DNA from: Candidatus Saccharimonadia bacterium
Lineage (GTDB): Bacteria; Patescibacteriota; Saccharimonadia; Saccharimonadales; Saccharimonadaceae
DNA: 5,932 nucleotides
Direction: 5' to 3'
Assembly (NCBI GenBank): GCA_023257145.1
Contig: JALRDA010000002.1
Span: forward strand, 1-5,932
Shown here: in pieces, positions 1 to 5,773 of the stretch
Layout: each line of letters opens with the position of its first letter
Position numbering within the stretch: the stretch's first letter is position 1
Translations under genes and position numbers: made by a program
The notes under the pieces: generated by a model
Database searches by the model: none
The model's input: only the letters and a program-made list of their open reading frames with translations
Told to the model about the DNA's origin: nothing

Positions 1-825
1 TTGCAGGACGACATCACCACCGTTTAAATTGCTGCCATTGGCGCTTGCACCTGCAGATACTGTCAGTGATTTTCCAGCCCCGCTTGTTGATTGGCTAACA
101 GAAATAGTTTGATCTGCAACTGCTCCCATCGTTATGGCGCCAGCGTTATTGACAGTGAACGTATCAGTACCGTTTGACTGTAGCTGGATGAAGTTGCCTG
201 TGCCCGTCTTGTTAATGCCAATACTAGTCGCATTGCCAGCATCAGTCTGTGTGCCTTGGCCTAATTGAATAAGTTCATTGGCAGTCTTGCCGCCTACTGC
301 GCCGGCGTTAAGTGCGTATGGTGTTGCGGTAATTTTCTTCATTGGCAACATTTCGCCGTCGGCCAGACATGGTGAGTTGCCGAAGGTGGTACAGCCGGCG
401 GCGCCACCGGCGACGTTCATTGAAAGCCATAGTGAGTCACTGTCCCAATCGACGCTTGTACCAAACGGAGTGACAGACCCAAGGCTTACCGAGAAAAAGC
501 CATTCTTTACTTGGACGCCAGTTGAATTGCCGTTAATGTAGGTTTCTGTCCATTTTAGGGTGCCGTCAGGATTACCGCCTGCTGTGCCGCTACCGTTTTG
601 GTAGACCTTAAACTGCATGTTGTAGTTGCCGTCAGGTACGACGGATCCCGCAGCTGTCAGTAATCGTCCCTGAAAGCTCACTGTTTTAGTGACGTTCTGT
701 ACGGCGAAAGTAGGAAGTGAAACAAGTAGCGTTGTAATTAAAGCCACGCATAGCGCAGTGAACGCTACTATCTGTAGCGTTTGTCGCCGATTTAGGATAG
801 TGATTAGAGAATACCACACGGTCAT
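1..825 (-). CDS. Secreted fibre-like surface protein, N-terminal part (3' end outside window)
   Basis: An uninterrupted reading frame of 275 codons starts at the ATG at 825-823 and runs off the left edge. The next upstream in-frame codons include a stop at 846-844, so this is the first possible ATG. Residues 1-41 form a long signal peptide: a basic NRR at 12-14, a hydrophobic stretch at about 19-37 and a likely cut after TFA at 39-41. Residues 49-172 show a recurrent surface-protein domain: SFQGRL at 50-55, PDGNYNMQFKVY at 64-75, LKWTET at 90-95, NGFFSVSLG at 108-116, a Cys pair at 145 and 153 that could form a disulfide, then DGEMLP and TPYALNA at 168-174. After this the sequence becomes Gly/Ala/Thr/Asn-rich beta-repeat material, for example FTVNNAGAI at 223-231, typical of tail-fibre or adhesin stalks. 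From family resemblance I infer a cell-surface fibre or adhesin; the binding target is unknown. No strong Shine-Dalgarno site precedes the start. It diverges from the F1-like ATPase operon. Confidence 0.85.
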   Translation of the reverse strand, partial: MTVWYSLITILNRRQTLQIVAFTALCVALITTLLVSLPTFAVQNVTKTVSFQGRLLTAAGSVVPDGNYNMQFKVYQNGSGTAGGNPDGTLKWTETYINGNSTGVQVKNGFFSVSLGSVTPFGTSVDWDSDSLWLSMNVAGGAAGCTTFGNSPCLADGEMLPMKKITATPYALNAGAVGGKTANELIQLGQGTQTDAGNATSIGINKTGTGNFIQLQSNGTDTFTVNNAGAITMGAVADQTISVSQSTSGAGKSLTVSAGASANGSNLNGGDVVLQ

Positions 826-894
826 TATGATCGTTTTACACCGTCAATTTTTGTTTCACTTGTGACGTGTGGTGGTTCATCAAAGCTTGTGAAT

Positions 895-924
895 ATTCTA
901 GCACAAGCGGCATGGAATTACCAA
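895..924 (-). promoter_or_regulatory. Predicted promoter for the leftward surface-protein gene
   Basis: Read on the minus strand, a -35-like TTGGTA (924-919) lies 18 bases upstream of a -10-like TAGAAT (900-895). The -10 is preceded by TGC, giving an extended -10. Transcription would start near 888 and leave a leader of about 63 bases before the ATG at 825. The call rests on sigma70-type consensus only. Confidence 0.45.
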
Positions 925-985
925 GGTTATGACAGAGCTGCATGATGCGTAAAATCGCAGCCGAATTATTGCGTATTTTTACGTG

Positions 986-1009
986 CTCGCATGGCTAAAA
1001 TAGCATGAG
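986..1009. promoter_or_regulatory. Imperfect inverted repeat upstream of the ATPase promoter, possible operator
   Basis: The left arm CTCGCATGGCTA and the right arm TAGCATGAG flank AAA. Three blocks (CTC, ATG, CTA) pair as a dyad once two short bulges are allowed, and the innermost GCTA/TAGC (994-997 and 1001-1004) is perfect. It sits across the -35 zone of the predicted rightward promoter, where a regulator could bind. The symmetry is weak and may be chance. Confidence 0.2.
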
Positions 1010-1014
1010 TGGTA

Positions 1015-1023
1015 TGGTATAAT
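1015..1023 (+). promoter_or_regulatory. Extended -10 promoter for the F1-like ATPase operon
   Basis: TGGTATAAT gives a perfect TATAAT (1018-1023) with an extended -10 TGN. The base run at the -35 spacing (995-1000, CTAAAA) is a poor match, as expected when an extended -10 carries recognition. The start of transcription would be near 1030, about 36 bases before the first gene. No other convincing promoter is visible between here and the right edge, which fits one operon transcript. Confidence 0.6.
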
Positions 1024-1034
1024 GATCGCAAAGC

Positions 1035-1054
1035 GCGTCAATAAGACGCAGGAG
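1035..1054 (+). promoter_or_regulatory. Leader hairpin abutting the Shine-Dalgarno site of the first operon gene
   Basis: GCGTC (1035-1039) and GACGC (1045-1049) form a perfect 5-bp stem around an AATAA loop. The ribosome-binding sequence AGGAG (1050-1054) follows directly, 11 bases before the GTG at 1066. The stem stands only a few bases after the predicted transcription start. It could protect the 5' end or tune translation; nothing shows it is regulated. Confidence 0.35.
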
Positions 1055-1065
1055 TGTAGCACAAA

Positions 1066-1905
1066 GTGAAATCGTTGCGAATTATTGTAAGTATGATGGC
1101 TGTCCTTGGTATTTTTTACACTGCTAACCAGTCGGTATTTGCTAGCAATAGTAGCGATAGCGTTCAAGGATACAGTGCCGATGCGCCAATTGATAATGGA
1201 ACCATTGTTCGATTGGACGGTCAGAACGCTGATCGGGTAAAAGTAGCCACGCAGGCGCAATTGCAGAATATGTTTGGCGTGACCGTTGATCGAAATCAGC
1301 TTTCGTTTACACTATCGAACGATGCTCGAGATAACGAAACCTTTGTTGCCGTTTCGGGAACGTATAACGTCCTCGTTAGTACACAGGGTGGGACGATCAG
1401 TGCTGGTGATTATGTGACGTTGTCGTCGATCGATGGTGTTGCAATGAAGGCTAGTACGAAAGAAAAGACAGTTTTTGGTCGAGCAGCCGCCGGTTTTGAC
1501 GGAAAAAGTGCGACACTTGGTAAAACGGACCTAAAAGATACGAGCGGCAACACAACTAAAGCAGTCACTCTCGGCTCAATTCCAGTAACAATCGATATTC
1601 GGCGTAATCCGAATGAAAAAAGTACCCAAGTTGCGGTGCCGGATATTTTGAAGCGTGTCGGCCAGGCAATTGCCGAGAAAGAGGTTAGCCCGGTTCGTAT
1701 TTACCTTAGTATGGGTATCACGGCGATCAGTATCATCGCTGCTATTGCAATTTTGTATTCTGGCGTCCGCAACGGAGTAATTTCTATCGGTCGTAACCCG
1801 ATGTCGAAAAAATCTATCTTCCGTGCGTTGCTTGAAGTAATCTTGACGAGCATTTTGATTTTAATTATCGGCCTATTTGCGGTATATTTACTATTAAAGC
1901 TATAG
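1066..1905 (+). CDS. Exported-domain protein ending in an F-type subunit-c-like membrane hairpin
   Basis: The protein has 279 residues and a GTG start with AGGAG 11 bases upstream. Residues 1-26 look like a signal peptide with a likely cut after VFA (24-26). Residues 27 to about 205 form an exported beta-rich domain. Within it, residues 93-145 (FVAVSG, LVSTQGGTISAGDYVTLSS, GVAMKAS, FGRA) resemble a short module I associate with CPR and phage-fibre-like surface proteins. Two membrane helices follow at about 212-231 and 258-278, joined by a basic loop with GRNP at 242-245. That loop matches the RQP/RNP loop of F-type subunit c, and the predicted topology (both ends outside, loop in the cytoplasm) is also that of subunit c. 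It occupies the c position in front of b, delta, alpha, gamma and beta genes. Subunit c is normally about 70-90 residues without such a domain. Aligned without gaps on the loop proline, the ion-binding Asp/Glu position is Ile263; the only nearby acid is Glu257. I infer a c-derived membrane ring or anchor carrying an outside domain. It could instead be an unrelated two-helix anchor. Confidence 0.8.
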   Translation: MKSLRIIVSMMAVLGIFYTANQSVFASNSSDSVQGYSADAPIDNGTIVRLDGQNADRVKVATQAQLQNMFGVTVDRNQLSFTLSNDARDNETFVAVSGTYNVLVSTQGGTISAGDYVTLSSIDGVAMKASTKEKTVFGRAAAGFDGKSATLGKTDLKDTSGNTTKAVTLGSIPVTIDIRRNPNEKSTQVAVPDILKRVGQAIAEKEVSPVRIYLSMGITAISIIAAIAILYSGVRNGVISIGRNPMSKKSIFRALLEVILTSILILIIGLFAVYLLLKL

Positions 1906-1933
1906 ACGTACAAATGGGGTGGGCAAACTAAAC

Positions 1934-2839
1934 ATGGGATTATTCCAGGGCAAACAACAGCACAAACAGACATCGCCAGTCGATGAGGCTGCCGAAGTTG
2001 CGTTGGAGGTTTTTGATGATGCCTACCGCGACGAACTGCGCAGTAACGGTCGAAAATATTTTGATAAAATCTTGAGCGAGAATGCTGCTCGATTGAATAA
2101 AGATCTAGATACGACCGTGGCGCACATCAATGTTGACGTGAAAGATTACATGACCACTCGCTTAGATGCCATGATTGCGCGAATTGATGCCGAAATCATG
2201 AAGCGACTTGACGAGCGTCTGGAGAAATATGACCGCCTCCTTAAAGACGCCCAAGACTTGGCGGTGCAATCACTCAACCGAAATGCACAGACGCTTCACG
2301 ACAAGTACCAGCAGCTAAATACTAGTTTGCAACAAACCGTCGCCAGCCAAGAGGTGATGATCATTACCGCGTTTGATGAAACGAAAGCGCGCATTAATAC
2401 GACACAAACGATCCAAGATGCGGTGCTAGAAACACTCAAAAAGAGCATCAAGGATTCACAGGATCAGACCGAGCAAATGAGCGAAGTCCTGCAACAAAGC
2501 GTGACTGACCGGACGACGTTGCTGTCCGAGCTGTATGAAAAGAACGTACAGCAGCTAAATGGTGTCGAATCGGCGCAGAACCAAGCACTGCAATCAATAG
2601 AATCGAGTGCACGGGCGGTGCAGCAGCAATATGATCAGCTCAACGAAATGCTTGAAAAGACAATCGCAGATCAAAAAGCAGCCATGATTGATGCGTTCCA
2701 GGATGACATGGCACGCGTTATCGAACATTATGTCCTTGGCGCACTGGGTGATCAGTACGATATGAAAGCGCAGTTGCCGGCAATTATCCAGCAGATGGAA
2801 GCCAACAAACAGGCAATGGTGGATGACATGAAATTATGA
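1934..2839 (+). CDS. Soluble coiled-coil protein in the subunit-b position (stator-like)
   Basis: The protein has 301 residues from the ATG at 1934, preceded by a G-rich GGGGTGGG at 1916-1923. An in-frame GTG at 1919 would add five residues but has no ribosome-binding sequence. The protein is almost wholly charged or polar helix, rich in Gln, Asp, Lys and Leu, with heptad-like spacing across about residues 20-265, so a long coiled coil is expected. No membrane-spanning segment is visible, whereas F-type subunit b normally begins with one. Residues 105-154 and 213-262 are a diverged internal duplication. The C-terminal 35 residues (HYVLGALGDQYD and on) break from the heptad pattern and may be a docking end. 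It follows the c-like gene by 28 bases and shares ATGA with the delta gene. Its place in the gene order suggests a peripheral-stalk role. Sequence identity to subunit b is not recognisable by eye, so this is inference from position and shape. Confidence 0.75.
   Translation: MGLFQGKQQHKQTSPVDEAAEVALEVFDDAYRDELRSNGRKYFDKILSENAARLNKDLDTTVAHINVDVKDYMTTRLDAMIARIDAEIMKRLDERLEKYDRLLKDAQDLAVQSLNRNAQTLHDKYQQLNTSLQQTVASQEVMIITAFDETKARINTTQTIQDAVLETLKKSIKDSQDQTEQMSEVLQQSVTDRTTLLSELYEKNVQQLNGVESAQNQALQSIESSARAVQQQYDQLNEMLEKTIADQKAAMIDAFQDDMARVIEHYVLGALGDQYDMKAQLPAIIQQMEANKQAMVDDMKL
2246..2395 (+). repeat. Internal protein repeat, copy 1 (50 codons) of the coiled-coil subunit
   Basis: This codes for residues 105-154, starting DAQDLAVQS. 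It aligns without gaps to the second copy at 2570-2719, with 19 of 50 residues identical by my count. Shared landmarks are the YxQLN motif followed by LxxTxA, and AF then AR near the end. The DNA is well diverged, so the duplication is old. Confidence 0.6.
2570..2719 (+). repeat. Internal protein repeat, copy 2 (50 codons) of the coiled-coil subunit
   Basis: This codes for residues 213-262, starting SAQNQALQS, and matches copy 1 at 2246-2395 without gaps (YDQLN, LEKTIADQ, IDAF, AR). The copies start 108 residues apart, so a spacer of 58 residues separates them. The duplication would lengthen the coiled coil in register. Confidence 0.6.
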
Positions 2840-3354
2840 GCGAATCAGGTGAAAAAAACTATACTGATTTCACGTTGCCAACGACGATTGTGACAAAAGT
2901 CGATCTATCTCGTCTTGTCAGCGAAGTCGAGCGGATTGATAACGAGCTGACAACCGAGGCAGTGAGAGCGAAAGTTAATGGGCAGGCTGTAGGCGACGTA
3001 CTAATGTCGGATCAGTTGACGGAATTTTTACGACTCAACGAGATTGATCTACAGGTCAGTCAAGTGCGCACGCGGCTTATCAAGCAGCTACGGCAGCTCA
3101 AAGATGTCGTGCCGGTCCTCCATATGACCTTCTCGGTAACGGCGGATACCGAAAGTTTACAGCAAATAATCCACTGGCTTCGTGAGTCTGTTCATCCCCA
3201 GGCGGTTATTTCAGTTGGGTTGCAACCGGCGTTAGTAGCGGGTGTGTATTTGCGAACGCCAAATCATGTGCGTGACTTTAGTTTGCGAGCGATGCTTGCA
3301 CAAAGTCACGGCGGCTTGGTTAAGGAATTGGAGGCGCTTCGTGGCGACAGGTAG
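2836..3354 (+). CDS. atpH: F1 delta (OSCP)-like subunit
   Basis: The protein has 172 residues, close to the usual length of about 175-180 for bacterial delta. It starts at an ATG that overlaps the previous stop as ATGA, which suggests translational coupling. The C-terminal third carries the recognisable OSCP pattern: a beta-strand HMTFSVTAD at 96-104, a helix, then LQPALVAGVYLRTPNHVRD at 129-147. This corresponds to the family's (D/N)P-x-hydrophobic-GG-hydrophobic strand and the following ...D.S...L element. The N-terminal half (TTIVTKVDLSRLVSEVERID at 16-35 and the helices after it) is not recognisable as the normal six-helix OSCP bundle. In F-ATPases this subunit links the top of the alpha3beta3 head to the peripheral stalk, which here would be the upstream coiled-coil protein. 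Its 3' end overlaps the alpha start by 14 bases. Confidence 0.8.
   Translation: MSESGEKNYTDFTLPTTIVTKVDLSRLVSEVERIDNELTTEAVRAKVNGQAVGDVLMSDQLTEFLRLNEIDLQVSQVRTRLIKQLRQLKDVVPVLHMTFSVTADTESLQQIIHWLRESVHPQAVISVGLQPALVAGVYLRTPNHVRDFSLRAMLAQSHGGLVKELEALRGDR
3330..3334 (+). promoter_or_regulatory. Shine-Dalgarno site that fixes the alpha-subunit start
   Basis: GGAGG lies inside the end of the delta gene, six bases before the GTG at 3341. It is the reason to prefer that start over the upstream ATGs at 3242 and 3266, whose extra residues are only the delta gene read in another frame. Confidence 0.75.
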
Positions 3355-4903
3355 AATATACGAAAAGCTTGTTGCCGAGGGCAATCCAGTTGGCGAGATC
3401 ATCGGCATTGATTCATTTATGGTCAGTGTGAAAGGGATGCATCCAACGAACGTCCATGCGACGGTACGATTTGAGGATGATACTCGTGGGTACGTACATC
3501 AGATTCTAGAGGATCATGTTGTCGTAATGAAGCTTGATCCATCACCGCTATATATCGGTGCGGTGTGCGTTATTGAGGCACCTGACATTATGATCCCTGT
3601 CGGTAAGAATTTTATTGGCCGCGTCGTTAATGTTTTTGGAGAGCCGATTGACGGTAAAGGTGAAATTATTGCCGACCAGCAATGGGACGTATTTCATCCA
3701 GCGCCGATGCTCTACGAGCGTGAGTTGCTTGATACGCCGGTTGAAACAGGCGTCACAATCCTCGACCTTGAATACTCGTTGGCACGTGGTCAGCGTATGG
3801 CAATGCTGGGTGATAGCAAGGTGGGTAAGACAGCATTAGCTGCTCAGGTGGCGATTAACCAAAAGAATACCGACATTACGGTGATTTACGTATTGATCGC
3901 AAAACGTCAGCACGACGTAGCAGAACTTGTCAGTAGCCTTGAGAAGAATGATGCACTCAAAAAAGCCGTCGTGGTTGTTAGTAATTCCTTCGAATCGCTC
4001 ATTTTAACGTATCTAGTTCCGTATGTTGGGGCGGCACATGGAGAATATTTCTGGCATCAGTGCAATATGGATACGCTGGTCATTTATGATGACTTAACGG
4101 CGCATGCCCAGGCGTATCGTGAAATTTCGTTGATTGCCGGTGTCAGCCCAGGGCGTGATTCATATCCTGGCGATATGTTTTACACGCACTCTAGCTTGCT
4201 TGAGCGTGGCGGTAAGACTGAATCAAACCACGCCAGCCAAACATTAATTCCAATTGTGTATGCACCAGGTGGTGATATCACTGCGTATTTGCCGACTAAC
4301 ATTATGTCTATTACTGACGGTCAGTGGATTTTGGACGAGAAGATATTCAAAGACACCATGCGCCCTGCAGTTAGTACGGCCCTTTCAGTGACGCGTGTTG
4401 GTGGTGTTGGGCAAAATAAACGCCAAAAGGGATTAGCTGATCAACTCAACTTGACGTTAGCTGGCTATCGAACTGCCGAGGAGTATGCGCACTTTGGTAC
4501 TGAACTCAGTCCCGATGCGCAGGCGAACTACGACAAGGGTAAGGTGCTGTTCAAATTGATGAATCAAGGCATAGGTGAAATCTACAGTTTTGCCGAGCAG
4601 CAATTTATCATGAGCATCGTGCTAGACAGTAGTCCGGAAGAGATTATTAATGTTGAGAAACTTAAAGAAAAAGTTCGCGAGTATGCGCCAAAATTAGAAG
4701 AAGACAAAGATATGAACGGCAACTTTGACGAACTTCAGGCGGCGCTAAAGGCTGAGGTGATGACAATCGACGAGGTGAAAAAGGCAGCCATCGAAAAAAC
4801 CGCCAAGATTGAGGCCGAAAAGAAGCGCCAGGCCGAAGAGGCGGCTCAGGCGGCAGCGGCTACATCACCTGCGGCCGAGTCTACTAAAGAGGAAAAAAAG
4901 TAA
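3341..4903 (+). CDS. atpA: F1-ATPase-like alpha subunit
   Basis: The protein has 520 residues from the GTG at 3341. Residues 1-70 give the N-terminal beta-barrel (GEIIGIDSFMVSVKGM), and GRVVNVFGEPIDGKG at 93-107 is the conserved approach to the nucleotide domain. The P-loop GDSKVGKT is at 157-164, Walker B LVIYDDL at 246-252, then GEYFW at 234-238, SPGRDSYPGDMFYTHSSLLER at 269-289, YLPTNIMSITDGQ at 316-328 and RPAVSTALSVTRVGG at 341-355. Arg352 matches the alpha arginine finger that completes the beta catalytic site. SITDGQ, YDDL and the lack of the beta GERTREG box identify alpha, the non-catalytic nucleotide-binding subunit. Oddities: the usual Gln in IGQK is Lys188 (IAKRQ); the segment before the barrel is about 11 residues shorter than in E. 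coli alpha, where the N-terminus contacts delta; and residues about 478-520 form a Lys/Glu/Ala-rich tail beyond the usual end. Position 4904 begins gamma directly after the stop. Confidence 0.93.
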   Translation: MATGRIYEKLVAEGNPVGEIIGIDSFMVSVKGMHPTNVHATVRFEDDTRGYVHQILEDHVVVMKLDPSPLYIGAVCVIEAPDIMIPVGKNFIGRVVNVFGEPIDGKGEIIADQQWDVFHPAPMLYERELLDTPVETGVTILDLEYSLARGQRMAMLGDSKVGKTALAAQVAINQKNTDITVIYVLIAKRQHDVAELVSSLEKNDALKKAVVVVSNSFESLILTYLVPYVGAAHGEYFWHQCNMDTLVIYDDLTAHAQAYREISLIAGVSPGRDSYPGDMFYTHSSLLERGGKTESNHASQTLIPIVYAPGGDITAYLPTNIMSITDGQWILDEKIFKDTMRPAVSTALSVTRVGGVGQNKRQKGLADQLNLTLAGYRTAEEYAHFGTELSPDAQANYDKGKVLFKLMNQGIGEIYSFAEQQFIMSIVLDSSPEEIINVEKLKEKVREYAPKLEEDKDMNGNFDELQAALKAEVMTIDEVKKAAIEKTAKIEAEKKRQAEEAAQAAAATSPAAESTKEEKK

Positions 4904-5773
4904 ATGCGTCGTCCACTAGAGATCAAAGCAGAAGAGGCGTCGGTTCGCTCCGTCGTTAGTTTGACGTCGGCGCTTGAAACGCTCAGCAGTATGCAAATCG
5001 CCAAGACAAAAAATAAGGTGTTGATCAGCAACCAATTCTTCGATGAGGTTTGGAACATTTACAAACAAATTCGTGTCGATGTGATGTTTAATTATGGCCG
5101 TACAATTGACGAAAAGCCGATCAATAAAGAATTGCTCATTTTGATCACTGCCAAGGGTGGGCTAAGCGGCGACATCGATAACCGCTTAATTCGAAAATTT
5201 ATCGAACGCTATGATGAAACGAAAAATGACGTATTGGTTGTTGGGCACCACGGTGCATTAAAACTAAAACAATCGCACGTTGATTACACATACTATTTTG
5301 ATTTACCCGAACACGATTACATCAATGTCGATCCATTAATGGATATTATTCGAAAATATGAGAAGAGCCGTATTTTCTATCAAAATTATCTTTCGCTCTC
5401 GCAGCAAGAAATCAAGGATGTCGATCTGAGTGATGTCGTTTCCAGTAAAGGTCGTGTTGCTGATCTGGCGACGATTAGTAGTGACATGGTGAGCGAGAAA
5501 ACGTATATCTTCGAACCTAATTCCTACGCTGTCGCTGCCTATTTGGAAAATTCAATCCTTCGTTTGACTATTTCTCAGTTTATTTATGACAGTCGATTAG
5601 CACAGGTAGCAAGCCGTTTCAAGGCGATGTCTGCCGCCAAAGAGCGATCGATTGCGAATGCCGCCGAGTTACATACCGAATATAACCGAGCCAAGCGAAG
5701 CCAGGTGGATACCAGGTTGAAGGAATCGATGGCGGGGCTTAAAAAATTACGTGCCGGAGGATCAGAAGCATGA
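4904..5773 (+). CDS. atpG: F1-ATPase-like gamma subunit (central rotor shaft)
   Basis: The protein has 289 residues, the usual gamma length. Its ATG follows the alpha stop with no gap, and GAGG at 4889-4892 gives an 11-base spacing. The N-terminal helix (residues 5-60; TSALETLSSMQIAKTKNK at 21-38) matches the family pattern ITKAMEMVAASKM in spacing but not in residues. The Rossmann-like core contains LLILITAKGGLSGDIDNRLI at 77-96, equivalent to the LVVSTDRGLCGGLN strand-loop, followed by VLVVGHHG at 110-117. The C-terminal helix (about 215-285) carries SRFKAMSAAKERSIANAAEL at 237-256, the strongest match, then EYNRAKRSQVDTRLKE. The family's ITxE after NxxRQ reads VDTR here, and about seven residues (RAGGSEA) extend past the usual end. 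It should form the coiled-coil shaft inside alpha3beta3 and contact the cytoplasmic loops of the c-like hairpins. It overlaps the beta start as ATGA. Confidence 0.92.
   Translation: MRRPLEIKAEEASVRSVVSLTSALETLSSMQIAKTKNKVLISNQFFDEVWNIYKQIRVDVMFNYGRTIDEKPINKELLILITAKGGLSGDIDNRLIRKFIERYDETKNDVLVVGHHGALKLKQSHVDYTYYFDLPEHDYINVDPLMDIIRKYEKSRIFYQNYLSLSQQEIKDVDLSDVVSSKGRVADLATISSDMVSEKTYIFEPNSYAVAAYLENSILRLTISQFIYDSRLAQVASRFKAMSAAKERSIANAAELHTEYNRAKRSQVDTRLKESMAGLKKLRAGGSEA

Noticed and set aside
278..541. Plus-strand 87-residue open frame within the left region
   Set aside because: It lies antisense to the continuous 275-codon minus-strand gene, which has a signal peptide and recognisable domain motifs. 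The plus-strand product shows no motif and no ribosome-binding site was evident.
979..1260. Minus-strand 93-residue open frame over the operon promoter and first gene start
   Set aside because: It covers the plus-strand promoter, the leader and the coding sequence of the signal peptide. Its product has no family signature, so it is a shadow frame.
1919..1933. GTG at 1919 as start of the coiled-coil gene
   Set aside because: The only ribosome-binding-like sequence (GGGGTGGG, 1916-1923) overlaps this GTG but sits at a suitable distance before the ATG at 1934.
1701..1973. Minus-strand 90-residue open frame over the c-like hairpin
   Set aside because: It is antisense to well-supported membrane-helix coding sequence; the apparent hydrophobicity comes from the complement of the helix codons.
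3615..3839. Plus-strand 74-residue open frame inside alpha
   Set aside because: It is an out-of-frame shadow of the conserved alpha core up to the P-loop.
4846..5058. Minus-strand 70-residue open frame across the alpha/gamma junction
   Set aside because: It is antisense to two recognisable genes and has no protein signature.
1903..5773. Intrinsic terminators between the operon genes
   Set aside because: Junctions are overlaps or gaps of at most 28 bases, with no GC-rich stem followed by a T run; the A-run at 4893-4899 is Lys coding plus ribosome-binding context.
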